Counted from the first letter of the stretch, positions 1 through 11,489 are shown. The stretch: 64,000 nucleotides of DNA from Trachythela sp. YZ-2020 (GCA_016169945.1 JADLSH010000349.1:434001-498000); one strand, 5' to 3'. Numbers and translations: made by a program. Notes: generated from the sequence alone by a model not told the origin.

Positions 1-1410
1 TGTCTAGATTTGACATAGCTAAAAAAATATTTGTCCAAGAGGCACTTTAATGATAAACATTTTTGATATATGTTCCGGTAGTTCCCCTTGCAGTGCTCTA
101 AACATCATATTGATGTCGCGTTTTTGTACATGTTTTCAATAGGTTCCCATCCTAGCTTTTCCAAAATTTCTCTTGATCTTATTTCGTAATTCGAACCAGT
201 TATTGCTCTAGCTGTTCGTTTTTGCATTTTATAGAGTTTATCAATGTGAGCACGACTACCATCATTCCACACAGTTGAACAGCATGCAAAATGTGGTAAA
301 ACCAGTCCATTAAACATATTAATGAGAGTGTTTTGAGAGACATATGGTCTTGCTCTTTTTAACAGTGCTATAGATTTGGAAATTGTTTTACTTTGAGCGT
401 CATTATGTTCTTTCCATTTTAGTTCTTCATTAAGAGTGATTCCTAAGACTTTTTTGTTTGTAATATTGCTAATTAGAATGTGTGGATATTCGGAGTATTG
501 TTTTAATTCCTTTGAGGCTATTAGCATAAATTCAGTTTTATCAGTATTTAGTGTCAAGCCATTTGTTTTACGTTATGTAAGTCTTCGTTAATCCTATTTT
601 CTATTTCCTTGGGTGAAGTTCCAGTGCATGAAATGCTGGTATCGTCTGCGAACGAACATTGAGGCTTGTGTTTGCTTGAGACAGTTAGGAAGGTCATTGA
701 TGTATATCAAGAAAAGCAAGGGACCAAGATTAGACCCTTGGGGAATGCCGCATGGACACTATGCCTTTTTGTTCAGACCTAGTAGTTTAAATTGTACATA
801 TTTGTTGTCTATTGCTAAGATACGAGTTAAAAAGGTCCAAGGACTTCCCTCTAATTCCATACTGCTCAAGCTTTAATAAAATAATTTTATGGTCTACAGT
901 GTCAAAGGCCTTCTTGAGATCTAAAAATAATACACCATTTATTATACCCTTATCGATATTTAGTAGCCATTGATTCACTGATTGTAAAAGTGCAGTTTCA
1001 GTGGAATGCCCCGAACAAAAACCTGATTGTTGGTTTGAGATAATTTTGTTGTCATCTAAGAAAGTAAACAGTTGGTCATATATTAATTTCTCTAAAACTT
1101 TTGCTATAGCTGAAATTACCGAAATTGGTCTATAGTTTCCACAATTAGTTTTATCGCCATTCTTGTAAATTGGAGTAACTTTAGCTAACTTCATGTCTTC
1201 TGGAAATACACCAGTACTCAAAACTAAGTTGAAAACATGACCAAGAGATTGAATTATGGTATTTCCTGCAGCTTTTAATAGCTTATTACTTATTCTGTCA
1301 AGGCCTGGTGTTTTACTTGATTTCATTTTATTAAGTTTGTTGATCAGTTCCGCCTCTGTGATTCTGTTAAATGTGAACTCGTTGGTCACAGAAATTTGAT
1401 AGAAATTTGA
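1..1410 (-). pseudogene. Non-LTR retrotransposon reverse transcriptase remnant (Jockey/CR1 group)
   Basis: This is the C-terminal part of a retrotransposon ORF2 that would copy element RNA into DNA at a nicked target. Read downward on the minus strand it gives the finger motif SSKTPGLDRI, then NYRPISV, the catalytic motif A FLDLKKAFDTVDH near 900-950, [13 protein letters not shown] near 700-760, the motif C box FADD near 640-655, and a thumb/C-terminal region with GITLNEELKW and LPHFACCSTVW, closing with a stop near position 15. The frame is broken at least twice: near 795 and within the FADD box, where a tandem TTCG duplication shifts frame. No endonuclease domain is joined to it; coding similarity fades above about 1400, so the 5' part is missing. 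Clade assignment is from motif spacing only. Confidence 0.85.
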
Positions 1411-2273
1411 GTCATAAAAATATCGGGTTTGCAAAAGTTTGAATTTTAATATTAACAGTCGTGTCAGCCATGTAAAATGATATCCTAGGAACATACTCAA
1501 GTACTGACAAGTATATTAAATAAAATGAACATTCACATTTTGACAAAAATGTTCCTATAAACTTCGTTCTGAAATTTGCCAGTTCCTTGCGAAGTTCACA
1601 TGAAAATTGGAAATTAACAAGCCAGTTTGTAAACAAAGCCTCTGATTGGTTCCTGAAATTTAAGAAGCCAATCAAATGCATAAGGTAATCAATTGCACTT
1701 CACGTGGTTGAACTAGAATACTGGGTTTGGTGGATAATCCAAGTGAGTATATATATACACAATTTAAGACCTAACCAGGAACGGTTGCGAAAAATGCAAC
1801 ACTAGGTCCTCTGGCAGGAATTGAACCCACAGCCCTGCGATTCCAGTGCAGCGCTCCAACCAACTGAGCCACAGAGGCCAGCTGCTATATAAGAAACAAT
1901 ATTTTGCCTTCAATTTTATCTTTTGCATTCCAGTCGGTGTTTTACACAAGCTTTGTTGTATGGTACTGGATTGTTTCTTAAAGTACCCAGAGTAAAGTGC
2001 TGGTAAAGACTTTCTAGACTAGTTTTTCTAGACTTTCTTACAGTAGTTCTGGAAAGGTAGAGTTCCGCGACCATTTGCTTCACCCAGTTCACGGTTTGAG
2101 AATATACATACTCTTTAAACCTGCTGTCGAGCATCTCGTTTGTTTGAGAGCCACTTCTGACATGGCTGTTCAACAGCGAATAGTATGAAGGATCAGGTAC
2201 CAAATCACAACTTGGATTAGGAAGTGCAGCATTTCAGTTAAATGCTTCAAACACCCTGGAAATTTTAAATTCT
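1411..2273. other. Unassigned region flanking a SINE head
   Basis: Apart from the tRNA-like block at 1805-1879 I recognise nothing here. A short TA run lies at 1747-1759. A 95-codon frame lies on the minus strand at 1916-2203, but it has no motif I know and could be chance. Confidence 0.4.
1805..1879 (-). repeat. tRNA-derived SINE head (tRNA-like, not a functional tRNA)
   Basis: On the minus strand this reads like a tRNA: a 5' CCTCTG that can pair with a 3' CAGAGG, an A-box-like TGGCTCAGTTGG and a B-box-like GGTTCAATTCC. A CTGGAAT loop sits in the anticodon position, but the T-arm and anticodon stems have mismatches. These are the internal RNA polymerase III promoter elements expected of a SINE. 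The following sequence runs to a TA-rich tail near 1747. I infer a SINE head because the stems are eroded and non-tRNA sequence continues without a break. Confidence 0.6.
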
Positions 2274-3010
2274 ATGGATACTGAATGGGATCGGAAATGC
2301 GCTCACATGCTTTTATGCACAAACAGAACAAATGAAGAGATTGAGAACCTGGGGATTGATGCCTGTAAAACTCGTTGTGCCGCAGAGGCGGTAAAAACAG
2401 GAGTCGAAGTGTTGGGGAACGCCGTGAAAATGCCAGAAAGCGAGGTGAAAGTCCACATAATCGAAAAAATAAAATCCTCGCGAGAAAGGGTTCAGAGGCT
2501 CACTGATCTTCGAAGGAAAAACCCAGATACGTGGTCAGCGCTTCGCCTTTCAGAAATTGACCAGATGATAGTAAAAGAAGAGAATGTTAAAAACAAAGAA
2601 GAGCTATTAACGAATGACGAAAATAGTGGTAGATTTCGAGCTATGTGCAAGCTAATGGCACAATCGTCAATAGAAAAAAGGTGGAGGTGCTCCAGAGAAA
2701 ATTGACAAAGAATGCGAGTAATTTATTGCCTAGGCTATAGAATCAAAAGACACGTATCACGGACGGAGACAAGATGCAGTCATGTATACGAACAGACGCG
2801 TGAAAGGACGAAATCTTCTTGATATTGTAAATTTTCATCTTGCTGCGAGGAACAAAACGCCCATAAAATCTGCAATTACTGCTTGGAGCCAATCAAAACC
2901 ACGAAATTTACGAAGCCTGTAGAGTAAACGTCACAAGGGGAGTGGTCTTTTTTGTACAAAAAAGCTGGCAAAAGCCAAGGAAGAAAACACTGAAAATATG
3001 CTTTACCAAC
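2274..3010 (+). pseudogene. Coding remnant of an unrecognised protein family
   Basis: A 143-codon open frame (2274-2705) starts MDTEWDRKCAHML and is rich in Lys, Glu and Arg, with a probable helical/coiled-coil stretch (VKVHIIEKIKSSRERVQRL). It ends in a stop, but coding-like sequence continues in other frames to about 3010, including IKSAIT-like, SKPRNLRS and VTRGVVFF/GLFCTKK-like segments, which suggests that one longer protein has been broken by small indels. I do not recognise a domain and cannot name a function. The context, among decayed transposons, makes a transposon-borne or low-copy invertebrate gene equally possible. Confidence 0.4.
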
Positions 3011-3532
3011 ATCACATTTTTGAACTTGCTAACTTATACTAGCACATGTATTAACACAGTAGGAAACATGAACACTGCGTTGTGTAAAGTGCATTAGTCT
3101 ATTTGTTTAATAATTTACCAATTTATAAATAATTAAAGATGCAGTACAGTTTGTTTTGCGCATTCATACAGAGTCTCCTGATCATAAAATGAGTAGTTTA
3201 ACTGGGTTGTACATTATTGGAAAGCATGTTTGTGCTACCTTTATCATTTACTTTGGAAGCTGGGAAATATATAAAGTTACCACAACTTTGTTGATAAACT
3301 CCATTTTTGGAAAGAAAAAACGTGAACAAAGCTGACCACAGATTGTACCACATCTTTAACTTAGTTTTTCTACTTCTTGCTAGAAACTGTCATTTTGAAT
3401 ATGTAAATATATTGTTTGTTTTAACTGAAATATATATTACATTTACCTAGTAGGAATTACTTGTTTTAAAGCAACAGTCCCAAGTCAGGGCAGTATTTTC
3501 ATACTACAACCACAAGTGTAATTTTACACCAA

Positions 3533-3690
3533 GTGTAAATTTACACCTTCTTTGTGTAAATACAGAGGCCAGAGAAATTACACCAATTTGGTGTACATTA
3601 ACACTTGCGAATGTGTAAATTTACACTTCTTTTGTCGTTTCTACAGAGGCAGGAATTTACACCGTTTTTGGTGTTAGTACAATACTTGGA
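3533..3690. repeat. Tandem 80-bp dimer carrying a GTGTAAATTTACAC palindrome
   Basis: The perfect 14-bp palindrome GTGTAAATTTACAC occurs at 3533-3546 and again at 3613-3626, exactly 80 bp apart. Both units share a following ACAGAGGC block and a closing inverted TACACC...GGTGT pair. Half-site variants of GTGTAA/TTACAC lie just upstream (3514-3530). Confidence 0.8.
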
Positions 3691-3904
3691 GATTTAGAGG
3701 TGTGATAGATCATGTTTAAGGGTTTAAGTAGAAATGTTTTACCTCAATTAGCTGGACCAATAAGCATGATGTTGCGTTAGTTAAAACTTCTTTGGCGCAT
3801 TACTACCAATGACCTTCACAATCCTCAATGCACTCGCTTTCTGCGGCTTCTGTAAGCAATTCGATGTGTGTCTTCTTGCTTCTTTCCAAATTTGCCTATG
3901 CATT

Positions 3905-3968
3905 CAACATGTCCCACATAGTTTTTATTATATGGGCAACATGTCCCACATAGTTTTTATTATATATA
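3905..3968. repeat. 32-bp tandem duplication
   Basis: The segment beginning CAACATGTCCCACATAG at 3905 is repeated from 3937 with almost no change and runs into a TA-rich tract. It has the appearance of a recent local duplication. Confidence 0.85.
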
Positions 3969-4259
3969 TATATACTCTGCAAGATCAGATTTCCCTTCAG
4001 CTTTTTGCTGCTGGGCAAGTCTTTATTGACTTTGCTTCAATAATTTCCGACACTTGGAAAGATGTCATCCTCTTTTTGCGTTTTCTTTAGATTTTCAACA
4101 TCGTCTCATCGTCTCTCTCTCTCTTAATATTGGATGGTAATGCATGCTTCAGCACAGTACTCACAATGATTCTGTTACACTACAGCGATTTGCTGGCGTG
4201 CCATCCTAACAATGATTTGACCACACAATGATTTGGCTCATCATTGTTGCCATGAATAA

Positions 4260-5660
4260 TGTCTTGTGGTCAAAGAGCACTTGGGCAATTTAAGCCAATT
4301 AGAATTTCTACTTCGATATTTTCCATGTAGGTAGGAATTCGCTTCGGTATCTCCTTTAAATGGGACCGTTTACTAATTTGCCCTGTTCGAGGAATTTCAT
4401 TCCATGCATAAGTTCTGGGCAACTGAACCTGATGACTATATTGGAAATGTTCTGCAACCAGACCTTCAACAGCTTTAGTTTCTACTTCCTTTGTGCCATG
4501 CATAGTTGTTAATCGAATCTTTGTGTCACTTTCTTTCACTCCCAGCTTTCCCAATGTTTCCTGCTTAGTAAAGGTGCCTCCACTGACATTGTCGAGCAGG
4601 GCATAGACTGCAACCTTCTCATTAAGATTGTTTTTATGATACAGCTATACTGGAATTATGCCCTTATTAATTGGTGCATCACTGGCCTCGGTAATGTCAC
4701 AAACTGTTGCACAAGAGTTGTTAACTTGGTTTTCAGAGGCTTTGTTATCTGGAACAGTTTCGCTAGTGTCTTTGTTGTCGGACTTCAATGCTGGTCTCCA
4801 GTTGGGATGGTTTTTCTTACATGTCTGACATAGCTTTCGTTGCTTGCCAAACTTAGCAATGTGTCCTTGGTTGTAACAGCCATAACACATACCTTTGGTC
4901 TTCAGGAAGTTTGTTCTTTGAGGTAGTGATTGTTTCTTAAACTCAGTGCATTGGTCCAGGTCATGCATCTTATGACACACAACACATGGGGGCATACCTT
5001 TTGATTGTTCGTTGTCTTCCTTTGATATTATAGCAAAATTGATCCTCTGGCTTGGCTATCTCTCCTTGGGGTTTGTACAATTTCTTTATTAACCAGTTAT
5101 TTCGAGTATACTGGATCTGTTGCTAACTCAGCTTGTTTAGACATGAACTGGGCAAAATCTTCTAAGCCAGCCATTCTTCCTTTGGTGGTTCTGATGTTGT
5201 TTGCCCTTTTCTCACCACTTGCTTCAAAGGTACCTCGGCAGTTTTCCCCGGCAGTTTTAAATCACTCATGTAATTCATTCCGGTCATACCTGTCTTCGCT
5301 TGCTCTAGTGCAATGGCAACTTCTTGCAACTTCCCTCCCTTGTTTGGCTTAATTGATGGGCAGGTTGACAAAATCCCCATAGTGTATTGCTCCAGATAGT
5401 AGACGGAGTTCTATGGGGTCACTAATCCTACACTCTGCTGAAATGCAGTAATGAATGCTGAGTATTCCAATGCGTCACCAGAAAATGTTGGGGGTTTATG
5501 TTTGGAAGGGTACTCTTTAGTTGATGGGTTGCCATAATCCAAGTCAGTTCAGGTTGTTCTCGCTGTATCTTTAAGAATTGTATGGCCTTTTTCTCAAGAC
5601 TTAACTTAGTAACTTCATGTAGGGGTGTATTTGGATCTTGCAAAAAAACTGTGCAGGCCT
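4260..5660 (-). pseudogene. BEL/Pao-type LTR retrotransposon gag-protease remnant
   Basis: Reading down the minus strand, 5428-5643 resembles the end of a BEL/Pao gag (a degraded P-x-F-SGD-x-x-x-Y-S region), 5162-5380 is a further gag-like piece, 4645-4995 carries cysteine-rich knuckles (CVVCHKMHDLDQC, CYGCYNQGHIAKF, CQTCKKNHP), and 4270-4620 is an aspartic-protease-like segment with VYALLDN, LTTMHGTKEVETK and a closing VEILIGLNCP. The order gag, knuckles, protease is the expected one. The frame is interrupted several times, reverse transcriptase and integrase do not follow, and no LTR pair is evident. BEL/Pao is inferred from the knuckle spacing and the protease C-terminus; the active-site triad is not clean. 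Confidence 0.7.
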
Positions 5661-6142
5661 GGTGCTACACAGGGTAACCTAAAAACGTTTCTGACTTATT
5701 GCAAGCACTCTTACATTTAACTCACTGTGGGATAACTGTATCATTACATATTGTATCAGTGGGTATGTTTCGTTTGCTTGTTTGAAAAAGCTTTGAGACC
5801 ACATAGCCCGCAACATATGGTAATGCCCCCTGCTCAACTGGATCAAGCGTTGTGTCAAATTGAGATGCTGTTTTTGTTTGAGTAGATTATGTCATTTGAC
5901 TAATTTCTGTGTGGTAAAATCCAACAAGATTATTTGGTAGGTGTATCATGATAAGATTAGCAGCCTTATAGTCCTCGCAGTTTAACCAGTTACCTGATTG
6001 TGGAATCAAAGCAAAGAATGATTGTGCCAGGCTGTCTTGGGTTTTCTTTATATAGAATGTTTATACAATGGACATACCGCATGGTACAAAACTTTTATTA
6101 TCTTTGCTTTGATTGCTTCAATCATCGACAAGACTTGTCAAT
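5661..6142. other. No supported feature
   Basis: AT-rich DNA between the BEL/Pao remnant and the P element. I see no gene or repeat here. Confidence 0.5.
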
Positions 6143-6150
6143 ATTGAAAG
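6143..6150. repeat. 8-bp target-site duplication of the P element (left copy)
   Basis: ATTGAAAG directly abuts the left terminal inverted repeat and is repeated exactly at 11366-11373. Eight bp is the known duplication length of P elements. Confidence 0.9.
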
Positions 6151-6183
6151 CATAGATATCTCATATACACTAGATAGCGCATC
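6151..6183 (+). repeat. Left TIR of the P element
   Basis: It begins CATAGATATCTCATATAC and matches the reverse complement of 11333-11365 with one mismatch (A versus G at the thirteenth base). Confidence 0.92.
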
Positions 6184-6571
6184 TGTGTAACAAAAAGTGA
6201 AGCCAAAAATCTCATATTGGTCGTTCCCACTCATCAATGAAATGCTATAGAAAATACTATACTTTTCTGCATTTGTAGATTAAAAATACCTTTTTGGAAT
6301 ACGTTCGCCTTGAAATCGCAGCTTTTTGGAAAAGGTTACAAGAAAAAAACATTAATCGGCGATGTTGTTGTCTTTGAATCGCATTTTGAAGCTAAAAATT
6401 TCGAATGACTACATTCTTTATATTGTCAAGTGTCAAGAGCATATTGAATCTGTGAATGATTCTCTGGTGAAATATCGTCTAATATACATGCACTTACAGT
6501 TTCTGGCACCACTTTATGGAAATGGAAAATTGGTAAGTAACGTTTAGACTATCAACGTAGGCAGTTTATAC

Positions 6572-6690
6572 TGTAAAATGTTTAAGACAGAGTCTGCACT
6601 TTAAACTTGGGTAGTTCACTGTAAATCTTTGTAAAATGTTTAAGACAGAGTCTGCACTTTCAGCTTGGGCAGTTTTCTCTGTAAATCTTT
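6572..6690. repeat. 59-bp tandem duplication inside the P element
   Basis: Two head-to-tail units start with GTAAAATGTTTAAGACAG at 6572 and 6631 and end with CTGTAAATCTTT. They lie just past the 3' end of the transposase. Subterminal duplications can carry transposase-binding sites, but that role here is only a guess. Confidence 0.85.
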
Positions 6691-6726
6691 ATTAATATTT
6701 AGCTTTCTTTGATACATTCTGTGTAA

Positions 6727-9700
6727 TCACTGGTGCTTAAAAAGTACAAGTTTATTTAATTTCTTTCTAATTTTTTGTCCAGATGAATTCTCAGTGGTCT
6801 TCTTTCCAAGATGGTAAAATTTAACTTTGCAGTAACTCTTGATGATGCAAGAGATCAACTGAACAACATGATTTTCACCAACTGGTGAGTCAAAAAGATG
6901 GTGATCTAGTTCAGTAAAAAGACTGGGTATGAACAATGAAGCCAACACTGCTACAACAAATGCATCAGGAATACCACAGGCATGAGGAAGTTGTCCACCT
7001 GTCACAGCCAACATTCGCTGAAAGCATTTTTCAGTCTCTTCACAAACTTTGATGACACTCTGTTGGTTTGAAAAGCTTACCATGATCTTTCAAGACTAAG
7101 AAGCTGGAAGATGCTTTCTCGCTTGCTGAACCAAGTGCCATACCACATTCTTTACAGTGAGTGCTTTCTTTAGCTTTCTTAGCTTTCTTTCCAACATATC
7201 CGGCAATATACGAAATTGCTGCTTGCTTATATTGGGAAAGTGTTGAAATGTTTGGTGAATCTGAGTAATCATCAACGTTGTTTTCATCGTTTTCTCTGGT
7301 CAAATCATACTTTCGGATGATAGCCACATTAGAAATAGTGATTTCCTGACCATTAACAATGCTCGAATCTCCAAGTACACTGAGAATGTCAATGGGATCT
7401 TGTTTCTCGCAGTTGCCTCCATTTCCTTCAATATGGCTTCGCAGGAGCAGGCGTTTGTAAGCTGCAGTAAATTGCTTTGTAGTTGGATTGTTGTTAAACC
7501 CTCCACAAGCACGGACTGCACAAAAGAATAGCTCTAGATGATCCTGACTCATTTTGTATGTGAGAAGATAGTTAAGTGGGGCCGATTTTGATTCAACAAA
7601 TCATGAAACATTTGCCTTATGCTTCTAATGCTAATGAGAAACCCAAGGAACCCTGTCTTACGCTTTGTCTCCCATATTAGTACACCAGAGGTATTTTTCA
7701 ATTTAATGATGTAGTCGTATACATCCATCAGGAATGCATCCCAAGTGCACTTGTTGGTTGGATGCAATGGTGCTTTATATCCTTTAGCTAATGGGTTTCT
7801 TGGATTAAGAATGTCAAAACATTGGTCAAACATCTTGATAAATTCCACTGTTGCTTCACATCCTTGAAATTCAGGTAGCTTTAACTCATTTGCACAGTAT
7901 TCTAATGCATCTGCCACGCTTGAACTTAAGGCTTGAGCAGCTATATTTACTTTCATCTTCTGCTGTTTCCAGTTGATGTGGGTTTTCTTCAGCTTGTTTG
8001 CCAGCCTAAGGCCTTCTGTATCTTGCAGGTTATGAAGGTCTACTAAGTATTGTCAACGAATCTTTGCTCCATCCCTGCTAACAAGAATACCCCATTCTCC
8101 AAATGTATTTTGCACCAATGGCAAATATCCAGGAATACATACACTCGAAGTTTGGGATCTTGAGGATGAATAAAGTATGTAACCATGTTGGAAAGATCTA
8201 TGCTGAGGCCAAGTTCTCTCAACATACAAATATGGCATGACGGTCCGTCACACGTTAGTGAGGTTACTCGAACTCCTACATCGTGAAGACGTTGAATGCA
8301 AACTTTTACAAGATTCGCGCGCTCTTTCCCACTAAACCCATCTATAAAAAAGTACCCACATGGTACTTTCCATGAACTGTTTAAACTCGTCCAACATCAG
8401 AGAGCATAGAACCTCCTTGCCATTTTCCTTGGATTCTGCTGCCTTTAACTTCAGCGCATCAAATGCTGGCTTTGTGAATCCGGATCAGCTGGAATTTTGC
8501 CGTACCATCTCTGAATTTGGGATTGACTTGGTAATGCAAGGTTGAATGTTTTCTAACAAAATAATACGTCTTAGCAGAATAAAACTGAAGTGTTCATGCA
8601 AAAGACTTGAGCTCCGGTGAGTAAACACGACCTTTGCCAGACTTTTTGTTGGATTTGACTCTTCATCAATGCTTATGGTACTCCTTCAAATGTTTGATTG
8701 AGCATGTCCTCACAATTTGGGGAAATCACGTTTTTATCCCGAAGCTCCTTAACAACTTCTTTTAACGAAAAAACTTTATTCTGCAGACGACGTGACCATT
8801 GTTGTGACAATTTGAGCTTTTTCTTCAACATTTCAGTTTTCGTGTCTGACTTCTTTAATTTATCTTTCAGGAGTGGGATTGTTGGAACCGATTCAGTGTC
8901 TTGAAGGAATACAGCTGGAACATCCTGATGAGTAATGTTTGGAGATGTTTCATTGCAATTGATTTCCATTGTTGTTTCATTCTCATAGCAAGGCTGGACA
9001 CTTAGTTGGTTTTGATCACTCTTGCTTGACAAAGGATCTTCTATTGATGGCAGATTAGATTTGATCAAACTCGCTTGGTAAAGACTCTTCCCTTATGGTA
9101 GGTAGCACTGGAAGAAGGATCTTCTATTGGTGGCATACCAAACTGGTGTTGATCAGGCTCACTTTGTAAGGACTCTTCTCTTCTGGCAAGACTTGAACTT
9201 TGCATTGATGTTGATTGAAGTGCTGAAGTAAGATCTCTCTGTACACGAGTGGTTTTTGATCTTGTTTTACGTTCCTTTGTAACCTGAAGGTAAATTTTAT
9301 TAACCACCATGGCCATGCATGGAAATGTAGTTGACATAAATAGTCAAAATGTCCTATGTATGAATAACTGACTGAACTTAATAATAATAACATGCCTTTT
9401 TTAGATGATCTGGAAACATTTTAAACCTAGTTGGTACAGCATCCTGATTTATCCTGACCAAATTCCCAGTTCTATCGATGTAACTTTCTTTGAAGTGGTC
9501 AGAACATATAAGCATCTGCTTTTTGGGTGACCACTTTTCTCGATGAATATTTTGTATCCACTGTTTTCGTTGTACTTTATCCTCAGGAAATCTATAAAGG
9601 ATGTTTACCATGTAATGCAAGTCTAGTTTCAATCCATAAAATAGTATACTGTAAAAATAAATTGCTTACTGATGAAATGTCCTGGGAAGTTTTCTTTTAA

Positions 9701-9821
9701 TTTTTGATTCTTCGTCACTTGACCCTTCAGTATCACTTCTTACACTTTTTGCATCAGGACCGACTTTTTTACGTTTGGAACACCCAAAAGCACAACACTG
9801 AGGACCTCTAACTTTCCCCAT
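6727..9821 (-). pseudogene. P-element/THAP9-type transposase, frameshifted
   Basis: Cut-and-paste transposase that would bind the TIRs through its THAP zinc finger. Exon 1 (9821-9670) starts MGKVRGPQCCAFGCSKRK and supplies the first THAP cysteines; a GTAAGC donor lies at 9669. Exon 2 starts at 9591 (after TTTATAG) and gives FPEDKVQRKQW, the C-x2-H pair in ICSDHF, and the AVPT box DAVPTRF. A Ser/Gln-rich linker (9065-9296) and a Leu/Lys coiled coil (8673-9068) follow. The catalytic part is scattered over frames from 8640 to 8040, with GKGRVYSPELKSF, CSLMLDE, YFFIDGFSG, SLTCDGPSCH and DICHW. Better preserved blocks lie at 7549-7956 and 7040-7552 (HLELFFCAVRACGGFNNNP is diagnostic of P/THAP9), with a C-terminal piece at 6727-7083. 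Several frameshifts, stops and a deletion after the first catalytic block make it non-functional. Confidence 0.88.
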
Positions 9822-10705
9822 TGCTATGAAATTTGCTGAGTTTAATTCAATTTAATTACAATTATGCCACAGGTCTCCAACGATGTTTTTTTAAATTGGA
9901 CATGTTTTTTTGAATGATATTTACAGTAACCACTAAACTCAAAAGGCAAAAATTGAGAGTTTATCATGTTTTCAATTCCTGAGGGTACTTGCAAATTTAT
10001 TTTATTTTTTTAAGAAAGGTTTAATCATTGTGCATTTGATATGATTCAAAGAATTAGAAAGCACTACACAAAGTCAAAAGTAATATTTTATTATAACAAT
10101 AGAATTATTCATACAATAAGGAATGTAACTATATTTAAGATTATAAAATCTACTGTGCATCAAGCAGTTTATTTCATTGATCTTAAAATATACAATAATG
10201 CAAGAAGTAATTTGTGTCATTACAAAATAGGGTTTCCCAAAGCAGTTCTAGAATACAAATTATCAATGACCTACTGTTATTAATAATTACAGTAATTTGG
10301 CAGTTTGATTGCTTGAATTAAAAACAAAAGGTCTTGTACTCATAGGACTCAACAGAAAGAAATATTTCTTAACATTAAAGATAGTTTGAAGCATTCATAC
10401 CATTGAAGGTTTTAGAAAGTTTGATTATCAAGTACATTTACATAAAACAATAGCAATTACGTTATATTGCCCTGCGAATATAAAGTTGCAATTATTCTTC
10501 TCTAGCTTCTAATACATTTTAATCTTGATGTGATTCCATGGAACTATAAAATAATACATGATACAGTATGTTGTATGTAAATAAATATACAAATACTAAG
10601 AAGTAAGAACCATTTTTGGTGTCAATGTACATTGACTATTTTGGCCATTGATAAACTGTGACTAAAATATGTTTTTCAATGTTGCTGTCTTTTACAAACG
10701 AATTT

Positions 10706-10820
10706 ACAAGTAATGTTTACAACACGAGCGGCCGCGTTGTATCGGATATACAAACTCGAGTCGAAGATGAGATTTTGTATATCCGATACAACACTGACGC
10801 GAGTGTTGTAAACAACTTGT
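10706..10820. repeat. Hairpin (inverted) repeat nested in the P element
   Basis: The left arm reads ACAAGTAATGTTTACAAC...GTTGTATCGGATATACAAA and the right arm is its near-perfect reverse complement, ending GTTGTAAAC...ACTTGT. The arms are about 50 bp around a loop of about 15-20 bp (CTCGAGTCGAAGATGAG). A diverged single arm (TGTATCAGACATACAAACTC) recurs at 10906-10930. It could be a foldback-type MITE. Confidence 0.8.
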
Positions 10821-11332
10821 GAAACGTCTTGATGAGAACATTCGTATTCTTCAACAATTTAAAATAAATGAATGATATTTGGTGAGAAATGTAAATCAGC
10901 ATGATTCTGTATCAGACATACAAACTCATTCACGCTCATGATTTCTTTTGTGTTTTCATCATGAAATATTAATGAGTTTCACAAGTAATGTTAAAATTTT
11001 GGTGGAACTATATTTATATGAATATGCATCAACAATCTTAATTCCACAACATGATATATTTAACAGCAAAATGTTAAAAAATCGCAATGGTTTGTCCATA
11101 GGTTTTGTCATATGAATTAAATTTTGCCTACCCGTTATTCACAATGTGAAGCTCCAACGATCTGGCATCATTTACAACAAGTTCCACACTTAAAAAAACA
11201 CAATTGACTGCATAAAAGAGGATTTATTGTCAACTCTGTCCATTCCATTGCTCCGTGGGAACGACCGTATATGGCCACCGCACGTAACTGTGACTGTGAT
11301 CAGGCTTCAATTTTCGCCCGCCAACAGGGTGG

Positions 11333-11365
11333 GATGCGCTATCTAGTGTATACGAGATATCTATG
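11333..11365 (-). repeat. Right TIR of the P element
   Basis: Reverse complement of the left TIR with one mismatch. The transposase-proximal (5') end of the element is here. Confidence 0.92.
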
Positions 11366-11373
11366 ATTGAAAG
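11366..11373. repeat. 8-bp target-site duplication of the P element (right copy)
   Basis: ATTGAAAG, identical to 6143-6150 and directly outside the right TIR. Confidence 0.9.
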
Positions 11374-11489
11374 ACGATTTCAGATAGAATCTCAGGACTA
11401 TCTTTAAAACAGGGAACGGGGGAATGGGAACAGGAATCGATATAAGTAGTACAGTATTGGAAAACAAATACTTTATACTTCAATGTTAA

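Larger units (their letters stand above)
3011..4259. other. AT-rich non-coding stretch with local tandem repeats
   Basis: No gene is supported here. The stretch holds the palindromic 80-bp dimer at 3533-3690, a 32-bp duplication at 3905-3968 followed by a TA run, and a CT-rich run near 4105-4125. Open frames such as 3809-4090 are hydrophobic, cross the repeat and look fortuitous. Confidence 0.6.
6151..11365 (-). mobile_element. P-element DNA transposon, complete ends, decayed transposase
   Basis: This 5215-bp element begins and ends with 33-bp TIRs (6151-6183 and 11333-11365) that match at 32 of 33 positions and start with CATA; known P elements also start with CA. Weaker inverted similarity continues inward, including a shared GGTCGTTCCCAC block near 6221 and 11268. 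It is flanked by the exact 8-bp duplication ATTGAAAG. The transposase lies on the minus strand, so the element's 5' end is at 11365; about 1.5 kb of non-coding DNA precedes the start codon, part of it taken by a hairpin repeat (10706-10820). Intact ends with a frameshifted transposase suggest it could only move if a transposase were supplied by another copy. Confidence 0.92.

Noticed and set aside
2946..2970. TTTGTACAAAAAAGC followed by TGGC, like a recombination-cloning attB1 site
   Set aside because: It is a short AT-rich palindrome in a decayed coding remnant, with no other vector sequence nearby; taken as coincidence.
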